Positions 9,405 through 21,964 of a DNA stretch of 64,000 bases are shown piece by piece. Location: assembly GCF_000208745.1 (NCBI RefSeq), contig NC_030852.1:26769471-26833470 (forward strand). Reading direction: 5' to 3'. The notes below the pieces were generated by a model that searched no databases, was not told the DNA's origin, and saw nothing but the letters and a program-made list of their open reading frames with translations. Origin of the DNA: Theobroma cacao. Its lineage: Eukaryota > Streptophyta > Magnoliopsida > Malvales > Malvaceae. The position numbers were made by a program, and so were the translations under genes. Within the stretch, counting starts at the first letter, position 1. Each line of letters begins with the position of its first letter.

Positions 9405-12134
9405 TTACAGGGAGAAAGGTTTTTTGTACACATCAAATGTCTCACTGGCGGTTAACTGTGGTTCCTGCAACAAAGTTTAAAAAAACGATTATAAAATCAG
9501 TATATGTGATCATGGTTTTAAGTGCAATGTGAAGAGTAGTAAATATACTTGCAAGCCTTAACAAAAGATGATAAAGAACTTATGTTGTCAAAAATATTTC
9601 TCTAAAAAATTAGCTCCTTGGCCTTTAAAGTTACTAATCTTCCTTGGTATATATAAATTATACAAATATGTATGAACAGCCCACGTTTGGAGATACCTGT
9701 CTCAATCCACCACCAAGACTCCCCCCTGTTAAGAGCATTGTGAGAAGAGAAGAAATGAAACCACCCTCATGCTCATCTGTTTTATGAATGGTAGAACGCA
9801 TTGCATTTAGCATGTTACCATACGTAGTTGCATGCCCACGTTCAATGGCTTGGATGAAGGAGAAAGTCATTGCACCAGTAGAAGCAATCCTTGATAGGGC
9901 CTGTTCACATAGCATCAACCGAACATTTTAGACTCCATATTTAGCTGGATATAGAGAAAATGATATTCTAGCCATCAACAGATAAATGCAGCTTGAAGAC
10001 TTCATTTATATTGACAGCAGTTATCTGATTATCATGTTATCATGATAAAATGAAGCTGCATTTATCTGATGGTGTTTATCTTTAATATTAGTGAGATTAA
10101 AATTCTAAACATATGCACTATGACTTTACCGAAGTGTCTGCAGAAGTTTGATTATCATCACAGCCACTGAAGGAAATGACTTCCCCACCACTTGTTCCTT
10201 TCCACATCCCGGAGCGAGGGCGATGATCCTCCCAGAAATATTTCCCCTGCCTACATCCGAATGAAAACGTATACAGTTGTAGATTGCAAAATTAGTATTC
10301 TATGGTGCAAGGAACATGGAATCATATTCTATTTAAAGTGTATGTATTAGGAAAAGGCAACAATCATGTATATATCTCAGTGACTTCTCCCCTTATCACA
10401 ATGTACCATCCAATGTTATATGCACCCACTTTTGGTATATTGAATTTCAAGTAAGAAATACAATAAAAGACTGACTAACCCGTCCATTCTACAGAGGAAT
10501 GGTAAGTCTAATACAGTGCCACTATGGCAAGCATCAATGATTGCATGAAGCTTAACCCCATGAGGCAGAGGCCTGACAATTGTCGCATTGATTTCATCAT
10601 CAACAATCATTCCCTGAGATTCAAAATCTGTTGGACAAAGTGTTTCATCGTATCCATCCACCTCATCTCCAGTGTAGTTCCTTTGCTGTGAGCCATGACC
10701 AGAATAATGGAACACCAAGGAATCTCCTGGTTGACAACCTTGAACAAGCCAATTCGATGCCATTCTTATGTTGTGTTTAGTAGGGCGCTTGTGAGGATCA
10801 GTTTCCTCCTCTGAAATTATTTCCAGGAGGGTTTCAGATCAGAAGTGGTCCGCATGAGCAACATTTAAATAAAAAGAAATAATTGCAATGAAGGCAAAGA
10901 AGCAATGGAAGCATCATCTAGTCTTAAACAAAGCATCACTGCTGCACCTTGGTGTAAGGAATATATTCTCGATGTTTCTTTTGGTTTGATAATGACTATA
11001 CATTAGCAGCTTCCTGTACTGTTTTTATGTAATCTATCAGGCATTGTCACAAGAAGTGAAACATTATTTTGACAGTAAGAGATGTCAAAATGCATACCAA
11101 AATACGAAAGAGATTAAATTGAATTTCTCTTAAGTGGAATTATTAATTGAATGCCCAATTCAGTTGAAACAAATTGACCCATTATGCATGCATAAAATAT
11201 GTGATATTCAAAGTTAGTTGGCTCATCAAACAATATTCACTATAGTTTAGAACCTTTCAAAAGTTAAGCAGCATTGATCAGAGGGAACAAAATCAAGTTT
11301 TCTTACCCAGCCTGTACTCCACCAAATTTACGGAAAGCAAGTTGGAATGATTCAAACTAGTTTACCAGAAACCAATAGTAAGTCCTAATTAATGTCAACT
11401 ATTTCCAAAGTCCAATACTGGACGATAACACTAACCAATAACTGGTTTATTTGATTAGCAACGCGTTGAAATGCGCGTTTGTTTCATACATTTCCAAATG
11501 ATTCAAGACATTCAAGTTATGGTCCAATCATTATTGAAACCATCCAGGACTGAGTAATTATATACTCTTTAATTTTGTTTCCTTAGATCAATTCAACACT
11601 TGGAATAGATAAATTAAATTAGGAGCAATCACAGAAAAAAAAAAAACAGAAGTCAAATAACACAGCATCAAAGAATCCAAAGTTATATTTTGTAATTTCA
11701 AATAAAAAAAAAAGGAAAACGAAAAAGCAGCTAACAAAGAAACTAGTGAGCGATTCCTTACCTGTAAGCGTGACAATGGAGGACTCGGGAAAACTGAAGC
11801 GATTAACCAACAAATACTTCATGCAATTGGCATCGTTAATACAACCTTTGAGTTCGTAGCCGGTGTTCTTATACGACACGCCGCATATGACAGCGCGCTT
11901 GCTGCCGTGAGCTTGCGGTGGCGGTCCTGATGGCGCGTGGTTGTAAGGAGAGGGACCCTGCAGCTGTGGCGGAGGTTGTTGGTAGTAGTGGCTAGAGGAC
12001 GCAGATGGAGAAGGTGCGTAGCGAGGGTCGGCTATGAGGGTGACAGCTTGGCATAGGACGCAGCGGATGGACTTGGCGCCTGGCGGGAGCTGCAGTGGGG
12101 TATGGCAGTTTGAACAGTTGACGAGCATTAACAT
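9405..12134 (-). CDS. MC1-like: Type I metacaspase with LSD1 zinc finger (MC1-like), copy A
   Basis: Arg/Lys-specific cysteine protease of the type linked to hypersensitive cell death and aggregate clearance in Arabidopsis (AtMC1). Exons on the minus strand: 11762-12134, 10480-10810, 10130-10250, 9697-9900, 9405-9464, giving 362 aa. Order: N-terminal LSD1 finger (NCSNC...LQLPPGAKSIRCVLC, residues about 5-35), a Pro/Gln/Ser-rich prodomain (about 40-80), p20 domain starting KRAVICGVSYKN, with the catalytic His in FHYSGHGSQ and Cys in DACHSG, then the p10 region (STGAMTFSFIQAI, MLLTGGSLGGG), ending in EPQLTASETFDVYKKPFSL. All splice phases agree. A tandem paralogue lies upstream on the same strand with the same five-exon structure. 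Confidence 0.95.
9979..10068. repeat. Inverted repeat inside metacaspase A intron 3
   Basis: A 16-base arm (CAGATAAATGCAGCTT, 9979-9994) is matched perfectly in reverse complement at 10053-10068, with a 58-base loop that itself holds a TTATCATG/CATGATAA palindrome. In RNA it would form a stable stem. It looks like a small fold-back insertion. Confidence 0.75.
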
Positions 12135-12982
12135 GGCTGATCGAGAGAGAGAGACAGAGTTTCGGTACGATGAAAACAGTCTTGTTAGAATGAAAGGAAA
12201 TGGTTAATAGATAATGAATAATAATAATAACATATAGAAATTGAAGCTTTGGATTGATTATAAAATGAAGGTGGAGGTATTGGTGGGAACCGGGAAGGAA
12301 GGTGGGCAGGGTGAGTCAGAAATGTCCGTATTTTGAATTGCATCTTCCTCGAAAACGGAAACATTCCATTACATGTGAAAGTGAAATGAACTCCGTTGTG
12401 GTCATAAATTACAGACTTTGTAGACTATAGTTGGGTTTAATATTTTTTTTCCCTAACAAGACGATCATAAAGTACCTTGGAAATGTATTAAAAAATGTGT
12501 TAACAATAATAAGCGTCCTCAAACTATACTTTTAAGTACACAACTTAAGGAACTATGGATAGAAATATTTAAATTAGGTATAAATGAAATTATTTTTAAT
12601 TTATTAAATTGAGGTTTTTTTTAATAATAATAATTATAATACTAGTAAGCAACTAAGCATTGTTAAGACAAAACGTGCAATTGCTTATTCTAAAATTTAC
12701 AAAAAAAAGAAAAATTGATTCGAGCTTGAACCTCTAATTTTCAGTCATTTTCCCAATCAATAATTCTTCTTTGCCCAAATGACATTTAGGTTTTGATATT
12801 AGGCACATGAAGGGGCCCCTTTCAATTTCAGCCTCATGTTGAAGTTGCCACGTCAGCATATTTAGATTAGTTCAGAGGTTCTGGGTGGAGTGGTTGAAGG
12901 GTAGTTTAAGGATTTCCTCGTTTCAAAAGAAAAACAAAAAACACTAAAGTACTAAAGTCTTTCCTTTGAAAAAGTACAAATG

Positions 12983-14118
12983 ACACGTTTGATTAGTAAA
13001 ATAGATAAGAATAAAATAGAATAAGTATTATGTAATTTAGTATAATTAATGGAATAGAGTAAGAATAATTATTATGACTTATTACAGTGTTTGGTTGGTA
13101 ACAATAGTTTTGAAATAAAAAAGAATAGAAAATAAAAAAATAAAAATACATTTTATTATATATAATTATTTATTTTTATTTTTATTTTTTAAGTATTAAT
13201 AATTTATAATTAATTAAAATATTAATAATTAATAATTTAAATATTAATATTTTAATATAATTTAATTATTTTGATTAAAATATTAATTATTTTTATTTTA
13301 TTTATACTCATTAAAAATTTAATATATTAATAATTTAATAAATAAAATATTAATAGTTTAACTATTAATATTTTAATATTTTAATTATATTAATATTAAT
13401 AACATTTAAATTATATATATAATATTAATGTTTTAAATTTTATAAATAATTTATTCTTTTTTATTCTTTTTTTTTCTTTTTCATGGGCTGGTTGCCGGAA
13501 AAGCAACCGGTGTAACAAAAAGCCTATCTAGCACACCATGTGGCCGGATCTGACCACTACAGCGCCAGATCGACGCTTCTCCGATGCTGGATCTGGCTGT
13601 GGAGTGTTAAATCCAACTGTGAGATCTGATCGGGAAGCACCAGATCCGTTGCTTTCCGCGGCCAAATATGGCCTTTGAGTGCCAGATCTGGCTGGATCTC
13701 TGTTTAATGTTATCGGAAAGGACTAGATCGACGCTTTCCAACCATATTCGATCGCTGTCGTCGTCGTCGTCGGTGTTGAGTTCCAATTAGAGAGAGAATG
13801 AGAGAGGAAAGAACGTGAGAAGAGAGAAAGAAAAGAGAAAATGGAAAAAAAAAGTATTTATAGGTCTAGGATTGTAATATTTTTAAGTTATAAGGGGTAT
13901 TTTGATCGTTATATATTTGAAAGTTATTTCATGTCTTATGGAATAGATATTACCGGAAGAGAGAAGGGGATAGATAAAGCTGGCTTTTAGCCTATTTGAA
14001 GGAATTTTTATTCTTGCAGAATTGCTATTTCGTGTCCTAATTTTATACCAAATAAAGGTAGAGGAAAGGATCGAGAATAGAGAGGGAATAGTATAGTTAT
14101 TCTCCATACCAAACGTGT
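12983..14118. mobile_element. Family A terminal-inverted-repeat element, copy 1
   Basis: The left end reads ACACGTTTGATTAGTAAA and the right end, reverse-complemented, reads ACACGTTTGGTATGG, an imperfect terminal inverted repeat. The left sub-terminal part (AAGAATAATTATTATGACTT, then GTGTTTGGTTGGTAA) recurs nearly unchanged at about 45210. The centre is dominated by runs of TATTAATATTTTA-like sequence. No transposase ORF. This copy carries about 300 bp of GC-richer sequence that the second copy lacks. Confidence 0.65.
13484..13790. other. GC-rich insert within family A copy 1
   Basis: An abrupt GC-rich island inside AT-rich sequence. It contains many variants of AGATCTGG / CCAGATC / GGATCTGGCTG, and begins with GGTTGCCGGAAAAGCAACCGG, itself a near-palindrome. 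It ends at a GTCGTCGTCGTCG run. No long ORF. Absent from copy 2 at 45.2-46.3 kb, so it is either captured sequence or a part that copy 2 lost. Confidence 0.55.
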
Positions 14119-14879
14119 AGAAAAGTCTTTATCTTTTTATTTCAATTTAACTATATTATTTTGTTTCTCTCTAGTTATTAGCTTTGTTTTTCCTTTTACG
14201 AAATTTAAAAAAAAAATCACTGTATTTAATATTGAAAGTTAATTTTTTTATTTGTAAAATTGATATTTCATAATTTTAAATATCAACAAGATTTTTTAAA
14301 AAAATTGAAAAATAGGTTTAAATATTTAAAATTTAAATAAATAAATAAAATAAAATAAGTCAAAAAGTAATAATTTTTTGTACAAATCTAATTAGTATAT
14401 TTCTTATAGCACGGTTATAGATGATAAATTGATATTCAAATGGAACTTTTAATTAAAGTTGCGGGAAAAAGCTAACATTTATTTTTAATTATCTCTTAGT
14501 AAAGAAGTTTATTTGACTAGTTGTTCACGTTTTTAATTTAATTTACGTGTTCTAAATAAACTACGTGTGTCAATTTGTGCGTGCTGGTAGAAACTGTATC
14601 ACTCGGCAGCCAAAATCCACCTGCAGTCTTCGATGAAACGAAGGGTAGCTGAGAACAAGAAAATATTTAAGCCGACGTCATGTTGGAGGGCATGACAGAA
14701 GGCTTCTTCGCCGAGATTACCGCAAGTGTATTTTATTATTATGGTTACTTGAAAAAGCTGCGTTAACGTTAGAAAGGTTTCTGAGGTTGACTTGGTCGCC
14801 AGAGGAAGACTTTGGAAAGAATGATGGCCAATTATTAGCCATCAAAATAAATAAAAATATGAAAAGTATGTGTACTAGG

Positions 14880-17230
14880 ATTTTTTTAATTTAATTTTTT
14901 ATTTGAAATTGTAACATTTTTTAAATTTTTTATTTTAAAAATTATTTTAATTTAATTTTTAATATTTTTTGTTTAAATTTGTTATTATGGTGTTAACATA
15001 AGTACTAACTTGACATTAATGTGGCTTCAAATATTGACGTGGCAATGTCACTTCACACTTTGAGTTCGAATGCTAATGTACTATCACATTATCGTGTTAG
15101 AGTAATGTGGTACTGTCATGTTATAATTTGGATTTGAGCTATCACGTGGCATATCAAAAACATATAATATTTTGAAAAATAAGAATATCACATATTAGTA
15201 TTATGATACGTCACGTGTCCATATCTTGATGTGTCATGCGACAACTTCTTAATATGCCATGATAGCTCAAGCTCAAAATATGACGTGGTAGTGACACGTT
15301 TACGTAGCACCGTCACGTTAGTATTCAAACTCAGTGTGACGTGGCATTACTACATCACTTTTACATGTTGACGTGATATTGTTACATCAGCATATGATGT
15401 CACGTCAATGTTGATGTTAGTATTATAACGATAAATTTAAACGAAAAATATTAGAGAGACTAAATTAAAATAATTCTCAAAATAAAATAAGGATATCACA
15501 TGTTAGTATTATGATACACCACATGTCCATATTTTGATCTGTCATGTGGCAACTTCTTAATGTGCCATGATAGCTCAGGCTCGAAATACGACGTGGTAGT
15601 GACACGTTGTCGTAGCACCACCACGTTATTATTCAAACTCAATGTGACGTGACATTACTACATCACTTTTTGTATTGATGTGATAATGTCACATCCCTTT
15701 TACATGTTGACGTGATATTGTTACATCAACATATGATATCACATTAATGTTGATGTTAGTACTATAACGATAAATTTAAACGAAAAATATTAAAGAGATT
15801 AAATTAAAACAATTTTCAAAATAAAATAAGAATATCACATGTTAGCATTATGATACGCCACGTGTCCATATCTTGATGTTTCATGTGGTAACTTTTTAAT
15901 GTGTCGTGATAGCTCAGGCTCGAAATACGACATGGTAGTGACACGTTGACGTAGCACCGTCACGTTAGTATTCAAACTCAGTGTGACGTGGCTTTACTAC
16001 ATCACTTTTTGTATTGATGTAACAATGTCACATCACTTTTACATATTGACGTGATATTGTTACATCAACATATGATGTCACGTCAATGTTGATGTTAATA
16101 CTATAACGATAAATTTAAACGAAAAATATTAAAAAAATTAAATTAAAGCAATTCTCAAAATAAAATAAAAATATTACATGTTAGCATTATGATACGCCAC
16201 TTGTCCATATCTTGATGTGTCATGTGGCAACTTCTTAATGTGCCATGATAGCTCAGGCCCGAAATACGACGTGGTAGTGACACATTGATGTAGCACCGCC
16301 ACGTTAGTATTCAAACTCAGTGTGACGTGGCATTACTACATCACTTTTTGTATTAATGTGACAATGTCACATCATTTTTACACGTTGACGTGATATTATT
16401 ACATCAGCATATGATGTCACGTCAATGTTGATGTTAGTACTATAACGATAAATTTAAACAAAAAATATTAAAAAGATTAAATTAAAATTAATTTTAAAAT
16501 AAAATAAAAATATCACATGTTAACATTATGATACGCCGTGTGTCCATATCTTGATGTGTCATGTGGTAACTTCTTAATGTGCCATGATAGCTCAGACCCG
16601 AAATACGACGTGGTAGAGACACGTTGACGTAGCATCGCCATGTTAGTATTCAAACTCAGTGTGACGTGGCATTACTACATCACTTTTTGTATTAATGTGA
16701 CAATGTCACATCACTTTTACACGTTGACGTGATATTATTACATCAGCATATGATGTCACGTCAATATTGATGTTAGTACTATAACGATAAATTTAAACAA
16801 AAAATATTAAAAAGATTAAATTAAAATAATTTTAAAATAAAATAAAAATATCACATGTTAACATTATGATACGCCGTGTGTCCATATCTTGATGTGTCAT
16901 GTGGTAACTTCTTAATGTGCCATGATAGCTCAGGCCCGAAATACGACGTGGTAGAGACACGTTGACGTAGCATCGCCATGTTAGTATTCAAACTCAGTGT
17001 GACGTGGCATTACTACATCACTTTTTGTATTGATGTGATAATGTCACATTACTTTTACATGTTGACGTGATATTATTACATCAATATATGATGTCACATC
17101 AATATTGATGTTAGTACCATAACAATAAATTTAAATGAAAAATATTAAAAAGATTAAATTAAAATAATTTTTAAAATAAAAGAATTAAAATATTACGAGT
17201 TTAATTAGAGTGATTAAATTAAAGAAAATG
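14880..17230. mobile_element. Large fold-back element with internal tandem array
   Basis: The left flank (about 14880-15000: ATTTTAAAAATTATTTTAATTTAA ... TTTAAATTTGTTATTATGG in shortened form) is the reverse complement, with mismatches, of the right flank (about 17115-17200: CCATAACAATAAATTTAAA ... ATTAAAATAATTTTTAAAAT). Between them lie six head-to-tail repeats. This is the shape of a fold-back transposon. No protein-coding capacity was found. Ends are approximate. Confidence 0.6.
15186..17165 (+). repeat. Six-copy ~339-bp tandem repeat
   Basis: Units begin at the phrase TATCACAT near 15186, 15494, 15833, 16172 (as TATTACAT), 16511 and 16849, so the period is 338-339 bp except the first unit (308 bp), which lacks about 30 bp around TTTGTATTGATGTGACAATG. 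Each unit contains TTAG/TTAACATTATGATAC, GTGTCCATATCTTGATGTGTCATG, ATAGCTCAGGC, GACGTGGTAG, CAAACTCAGTGTGACGTGGC, GTTGACGTGATATT and GATGTCACGTCAAT. ACGT cores are dense, about six or seven per unit. Copies are similar but not identical. Confidence 0.9.
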
Positions 17231-17821
17231 TCATAATATAGAGACTCCTTAAATATTTTGATCCAAAATAAATAAATAAGTGTATATATATTGTAATTAT
17301 ATCAGTAGATGTGAAGTCAAATTAAATCTCATTTTTAACACAAAGAAGGGAGTTGGGACTAATAAGGAGGGGTAGAGCTTTCCCAATGAGCTAGGCCAAT
17401 AGCTACGACCTATCAATATTAGTTTATTTGTGCTAATTGGGAAATTTTTAAGTCTCCAAATAATTAATTTTACAATGGAAGAACAAATATTGGGATTCAC
17501 CTTTTATGTCTTGTACTAAAATTTTCAACATAGAGTAGTTAGGAAGGAACCCGTTCTGAAGGTGAACCTTTGTAAGATAAACATCAAAGATATAATCATT
17601 TCCTTTTTAGAAAATTTAAACCCAAACAATTATCTGTCCCTTTACCTTGCAATAATTACTGTAGCAACTAGCAAGAAAGTAAGCAAAACCATTAAGATCG
17701 CAGGGTTTTGACAAAATGAATAATGGAAAAAATCATTACACGTCGAGAGCCTTAATCATTGATCAACAGACATCAAACAAGGGTGTGGACTCTGGACTAT
17801 TGGGCCTTTAGTTTTTACAAG

Positions 17822-19781
17822 TTACAAAGAGAAAAGCCTTGTTTCCACATCAAATGGTTCACTGGCTGTCAACTGCGGTTCCTGCAACAACAAATCAACA
17901 ATCTTTCAAGATTTGGAAAATCAGCTCAACTTGCAATTAATTAATGGCGACGCTCTTTGACGAGGTTGGGTCAAAGAAAAACTTATACTAGACCAAAGGA
18001 ATTGAACGATATTTAACATTGTAAACAAGAAATTAATCCACCCCCCACTTGATAAGGATGACATAATTTAGTACCTGTCTTGATCCACTGGTCGGACTCT
18101 TTCCTGTTAAGAGCGTTGCCAGAAAGCATAATATTGCACAACAACCTTCTTCTTCTTCTTCATCTTGTGGCAGTAGCATCCGAGAGATCATAGACCGCAT
18201 TGCATTTATCAGGTTCCAGTAAGTTGTTCCATGTCCATGTAAAATGGCTTGGATGAAACAAGATGTCATTGCACCGGTTGAAGGAATATTGCTCGACTGT
18301 TGATCAGTGTTCATTAATTTTTAGCCTCCAAGCTTCAATAGATAGCGATGATCAAAGAGATAATAACAATATAATTCTGATATCAAATCTTTTTTACCGA
18401 AATTTGAATAGAGTTTTGACCATCATCACAGCTACTAAAGGAAATGACCTCTCCACCACTTGTTCCTTTCCACAAACCGGATCGAGGGCGATGATCCTCC
18501 CAGACGTATCCTCCTTGCCTATATCGGCATTGATGAAAGCATTGAGTATGGAATCAAATCTCATATATATTAGCCAAGGAGATTTTGATCAGAAAAGGGA
18601 AAAAAAGAAAGATTGAGTAAACCTGTCATCCATTCTACAGAGGAAAGGTAAATCCAAGGCAGTGCCACTATGGCAAGCATCTATGACTGCATGAAGCTTA
18701 ACCCCACGAGGAAGAGGCCTGACAATTGTCCAGTTGATTTCGTCATCGACAATCGGTCCTTCAGTTTCAAAGTCTGAGGGACAAATTGTTTCATCATAAC
18801 CATCCTTCTCATCTCCATCGTAGTTCTTCTGCTGTGACCCATGGCCAGAGTAATAGAACACCAGAGAATCCCCCGATTGACAACCCAACACAAGCCAATA
18901 CAATGCCATTCTCATGTTGTATTTGGTCGGCCGCCTGTTAGGATCACTTTCTTCTTCTGCAAATGAAATGTTCTTCCGGGGATCAGATTGTGTAATCTAA
19001 CACTCTGCCTCCTATTAATTTTTTTCTATATCTAATGTATTTTGTTATATATAGCTGCATATATTGTGTTTTCCCCTTGTGATCGTGGACTTAGAATGAT
19101 GCAACTTCAATTAGATCATCCAATATATATACTGCCGAGTTTATCTAATTTAATGTTAATTTTATCTTAACGTTCCTAGTTTCCTACTACTACATAGTCT
19201 ATGATAAATAGACTACATAGTCTACATAATCTATAAACTAATTTAAGTTTTTATCATTTCTATGAAAGTTAAAGAAGGATAAACATGAAGGGAAGGAGTT
19301 TTAAGTAATTGTCCAAAGAATGAACACGAAACAGTTAAATTAGAATTAACAAATCTTTGTTTGAATTCTAATTAAAATTAAAGTTACACAATATAGAACA
19401 AAATCCCAAAAACAAGAAAATTAATCTATTAATAACCAAATTGATAATATGATCATTACCAGTGAGAAGGACAATGGAAGATTCGGGGAACTTGAACTGA
19501 CTAATCAGCAAGGCCTTCATTAACTCGGCATCATGAACGCAACCATCGAGCTCGTACCGGGAGTTCTTATATGACACACCACATAACACGGCTCGCTTGC
19601 TGCTATGGACCTGAGGTAGAGGTCCTGGCGGAGCATGGTTGTAAGGCGACGGAGACAGGAGCTGTTTTCCGAGGGTGACAGCCTTGCAGGTGGTGCAGCG
19701 GATAGATTTTGCACCCTGTGTCCGAAGCTGCAGTGTTGGTGCATGGCACCTTGCACAGTTAACAATCGTTAACATGGTCAA
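17822..19781 (-). CDS. MC1-like: Type I metacaspase with LSD1 zinc finger (MC1-like), copy B
   Basis: Tandem paralogue of metacaspase A with the same architecture. Exons: 19460-19781, 18623-18956, 18398-18518, 18075-18296, 17822-17881, giving 352 aa. LSD1 finger NCARCHAPTLQLRTQGAKSI + RCTTC, a shorter Pro-rich prodomain than copy A, p20 start KRAVLCGVSYKN, catalytic His in FYYSGHGSQ and Cys in DACHSG, p10 with STGAMTSCFIQAI, and tail EPQLTASEPFDVETRLFSL. The two genes share the 121-nt third and 60-nt fifth exons exactly in length. Copy B has a Glu run (QDEEEEEG) and extra Cys residues in the p10 loop where copy A has HEGGF. The catalytic dyad and finger cysteines are intact, so it is probably active. 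The start at MTMLTIVN could equally be the second Met, 6 bases later. Confidence 0.94.
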
Positions 19782-21956
19782 GCAAGCAAGACAGAGACAG
19801 TTTCTGAATCAAAAGTTGTTTTTTCAATTACGAAAGGCAACGGCCGATATGCGACGACTTTTGTTATAGTAAATAACAAAGTCTTTAAAGTTTTTGAAGA
19901 AGATTGTGAGAGATGGTGGAGTAATTGGATCCTTGAAGTATTAATTAATTACGTTGATTTGCATGTGCTTTCCTTAATTTAGATTCATTAAGAAACCACA
20001 AAGACTTGGTTGCTGCCTTGATGGAAATTTCTCCATTGAACAGATAATATATTCGTCTTATATTTTTCTAAATTAAATTTCTTTATGTATATTCATATTA
20101 CTTATAATTAATATATCCATTAACATTTTTTGTGGATTTTAAACTACATGTGTATATAAATAAATAATTATACGAGTACATTGTGAATTGATTATTAATC
20201 AGGAAAATTAAAAATAAAAATACTAATGGTTAATTAGTCTATTTTATATCAATACTATTTATGAATGCACTCTTTTTTTGGTAAATCATAAGTTCCATGG
20301 GCACATAAAAGTAATGTTAGAAGGTATCTTTTATTTTGTATTTTGGATAATTAGTTACTTACGGGCCTTGGTGTCTAGTTTGAATAAAATAATGAGATAT
20401 CATAGAGCCAGGCAATGAAGTATTAGGGGTTTGGTATTTGACTTTGGGCATACAGTTTGGCTCCTTCTAAAATTTATTGTTGTTTCGTTTTGCATCCCTT
20501 CTTTTATTATATCAACTTGAAGGGCCGGGAAATTAACATATGAAGGTTCCACTTATGACCAATCAACTTGAGAGAAGTCATGTGTCATGTTCGTGTATAT
20601 ACCTATCGGATTTTTTTTTTTTGCAAATTTTATTTACACTTGATGGTATACATCAGTTGAGGACGGACTCCCCTTGTATTTCACAACCTGTAGATGTCAA
20701 AAAAGATCTGCAGCAGCTTCCCAACCCCAGAAAAAATATGAACACAACCTCGGAGGTAAGCACAGCCTCCATCACCCACAACCTTACGATCGGATTGTTT
20801 CGACTATCCGTAAGAAATAAATATCTAAAAATTTATTAGGTGCGTACGTAGTTATTATAAATGAGTTTTATCAAAAAATTATAGACAAGTACGTTAGAAC
20901 AATTGTTATTGTGGTAACCTCTTCCCTTCCAGTAAACAAAATCGATGAAATCTAGATATTAAGTGTGGAACTAGAACTGATTGTCCTGTTTTCCAAGTTA
21001 GAAAAAAGCTTGATAAAAATTATAAATTAAATGAACTTTGAATTCTGTTTTTTGAATAGAGTAATCATGCATCAATTATTTTCAATTATTAAATCAAATA
21101 TTCGGATGTCATGATACTATTATATTTTATCTTTAAAGTTAAGGTTTTAATTTCAAATCTCTAATCTTTGATGTAAATAACAAATAAATTTAAAATATTA
21201 TTTAATTTTTAATCCTAGCTACCATAAATGTCTTTCTTTCTTTTTTTTAATAATGGTGATATATCATAAACTTGTCTTTGTTAAAAGAAAGGTATCATAC
21301 CACATGTTATTTGTTTAGAGTATCGTTTATCACATCACTTGTTGGACGTTATTTGATTGGAAGTTGTTGAAACTTAAATTTTTAACGGTTCATGCTCTAA
21401 AATGACAAACTGATGGGAGCGTCTCAAAGACGTACGCATGAAATTAGGCAAAGCATTTACAGATGGAAAGGAGAAAAAAAAAAATCAATGGGTGAGACCA
21501 AATTTGGACTAGATTGATCAACAAGGATATACGTAAAATTTGTTTACAACTTAAAATCAACTACTTGGAACGAATGAATGCTTTCGACTTTTCTGTTCCA
21601 TAAATGAATTTTTGTTTTCGGAGTTATGAAATTCATGCTTCAAGTTTTGCCCTCAGGATTCCTTATTAAGACCAAACTAATCATATTCAGATCACTGTCT
21701 GAAGTCTTTGGCTATCATTCTGTGGCAGGAAAGTAGAACGTTAAAAGGCGACAGATAATCTCTTTCTGATTAAAATATCTTTATAATATCTATTAATTAG
21801 GCAACAATATATGTTCATTATCATCAACTCATTAATGACTTTAACAGAAATGGTCCGTTTGCATTTCGTATCAAGCAGACACCACAAAAGAGAACACGGC
21901 AATGCGAGGAACCCTCCATATCACACGTCCACAGAACTCTCTGAGACCATATGCCC
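19782..21956. other. Intergenic region between metacaspase B and pectinesterase
   Basis: Divergent promoters at the two ends with AT-rich sequence between. The 99-codon ORF at 20540-20839 (including LQQLPNPRKNMNTTSEVS) has somewhat protein-like wording and could be a gene relic, but I do not recognise it and it has no splice context. Confidence 0.4.
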
Positions 21957-21964
21957 TATAAATT
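21957..21964 (+). promoter_or_regulatory. TATA box of the pectinesterase gene
   Basis: TATAAATT 55 bases upstream of the pectinesterase ATG, with GC-richer sequence immediately after it. This is consistent with a short 5' UTR. Confidence 0.55.

Larger units (their letters stand above)
12135..17821. other. Gene-free spacer between the two metacaspases
   Basis: Holds the metacaspase A promoter (about 12135-12450), AT-rich unique sequence, a family A element, and the large fold-back with tandem repeats, all listed separately. I found no gene. 17235-17821 is the 3' flank of metacaspase B. Confidence 0.6.

Noticed and set aside
15186..17165. CRISPR-like array
   Set aside because: Units are ~339 bp with no short conserved repeat/unique spacer pattern, and the genome is a plant.
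20540..20839. 99-codon ORF upstream of the pectinesterase
   Set aside because: Part of it reads protein-like, but it has no recognisable domain, a poly-T/F run near its start, and no splice or promoter support.
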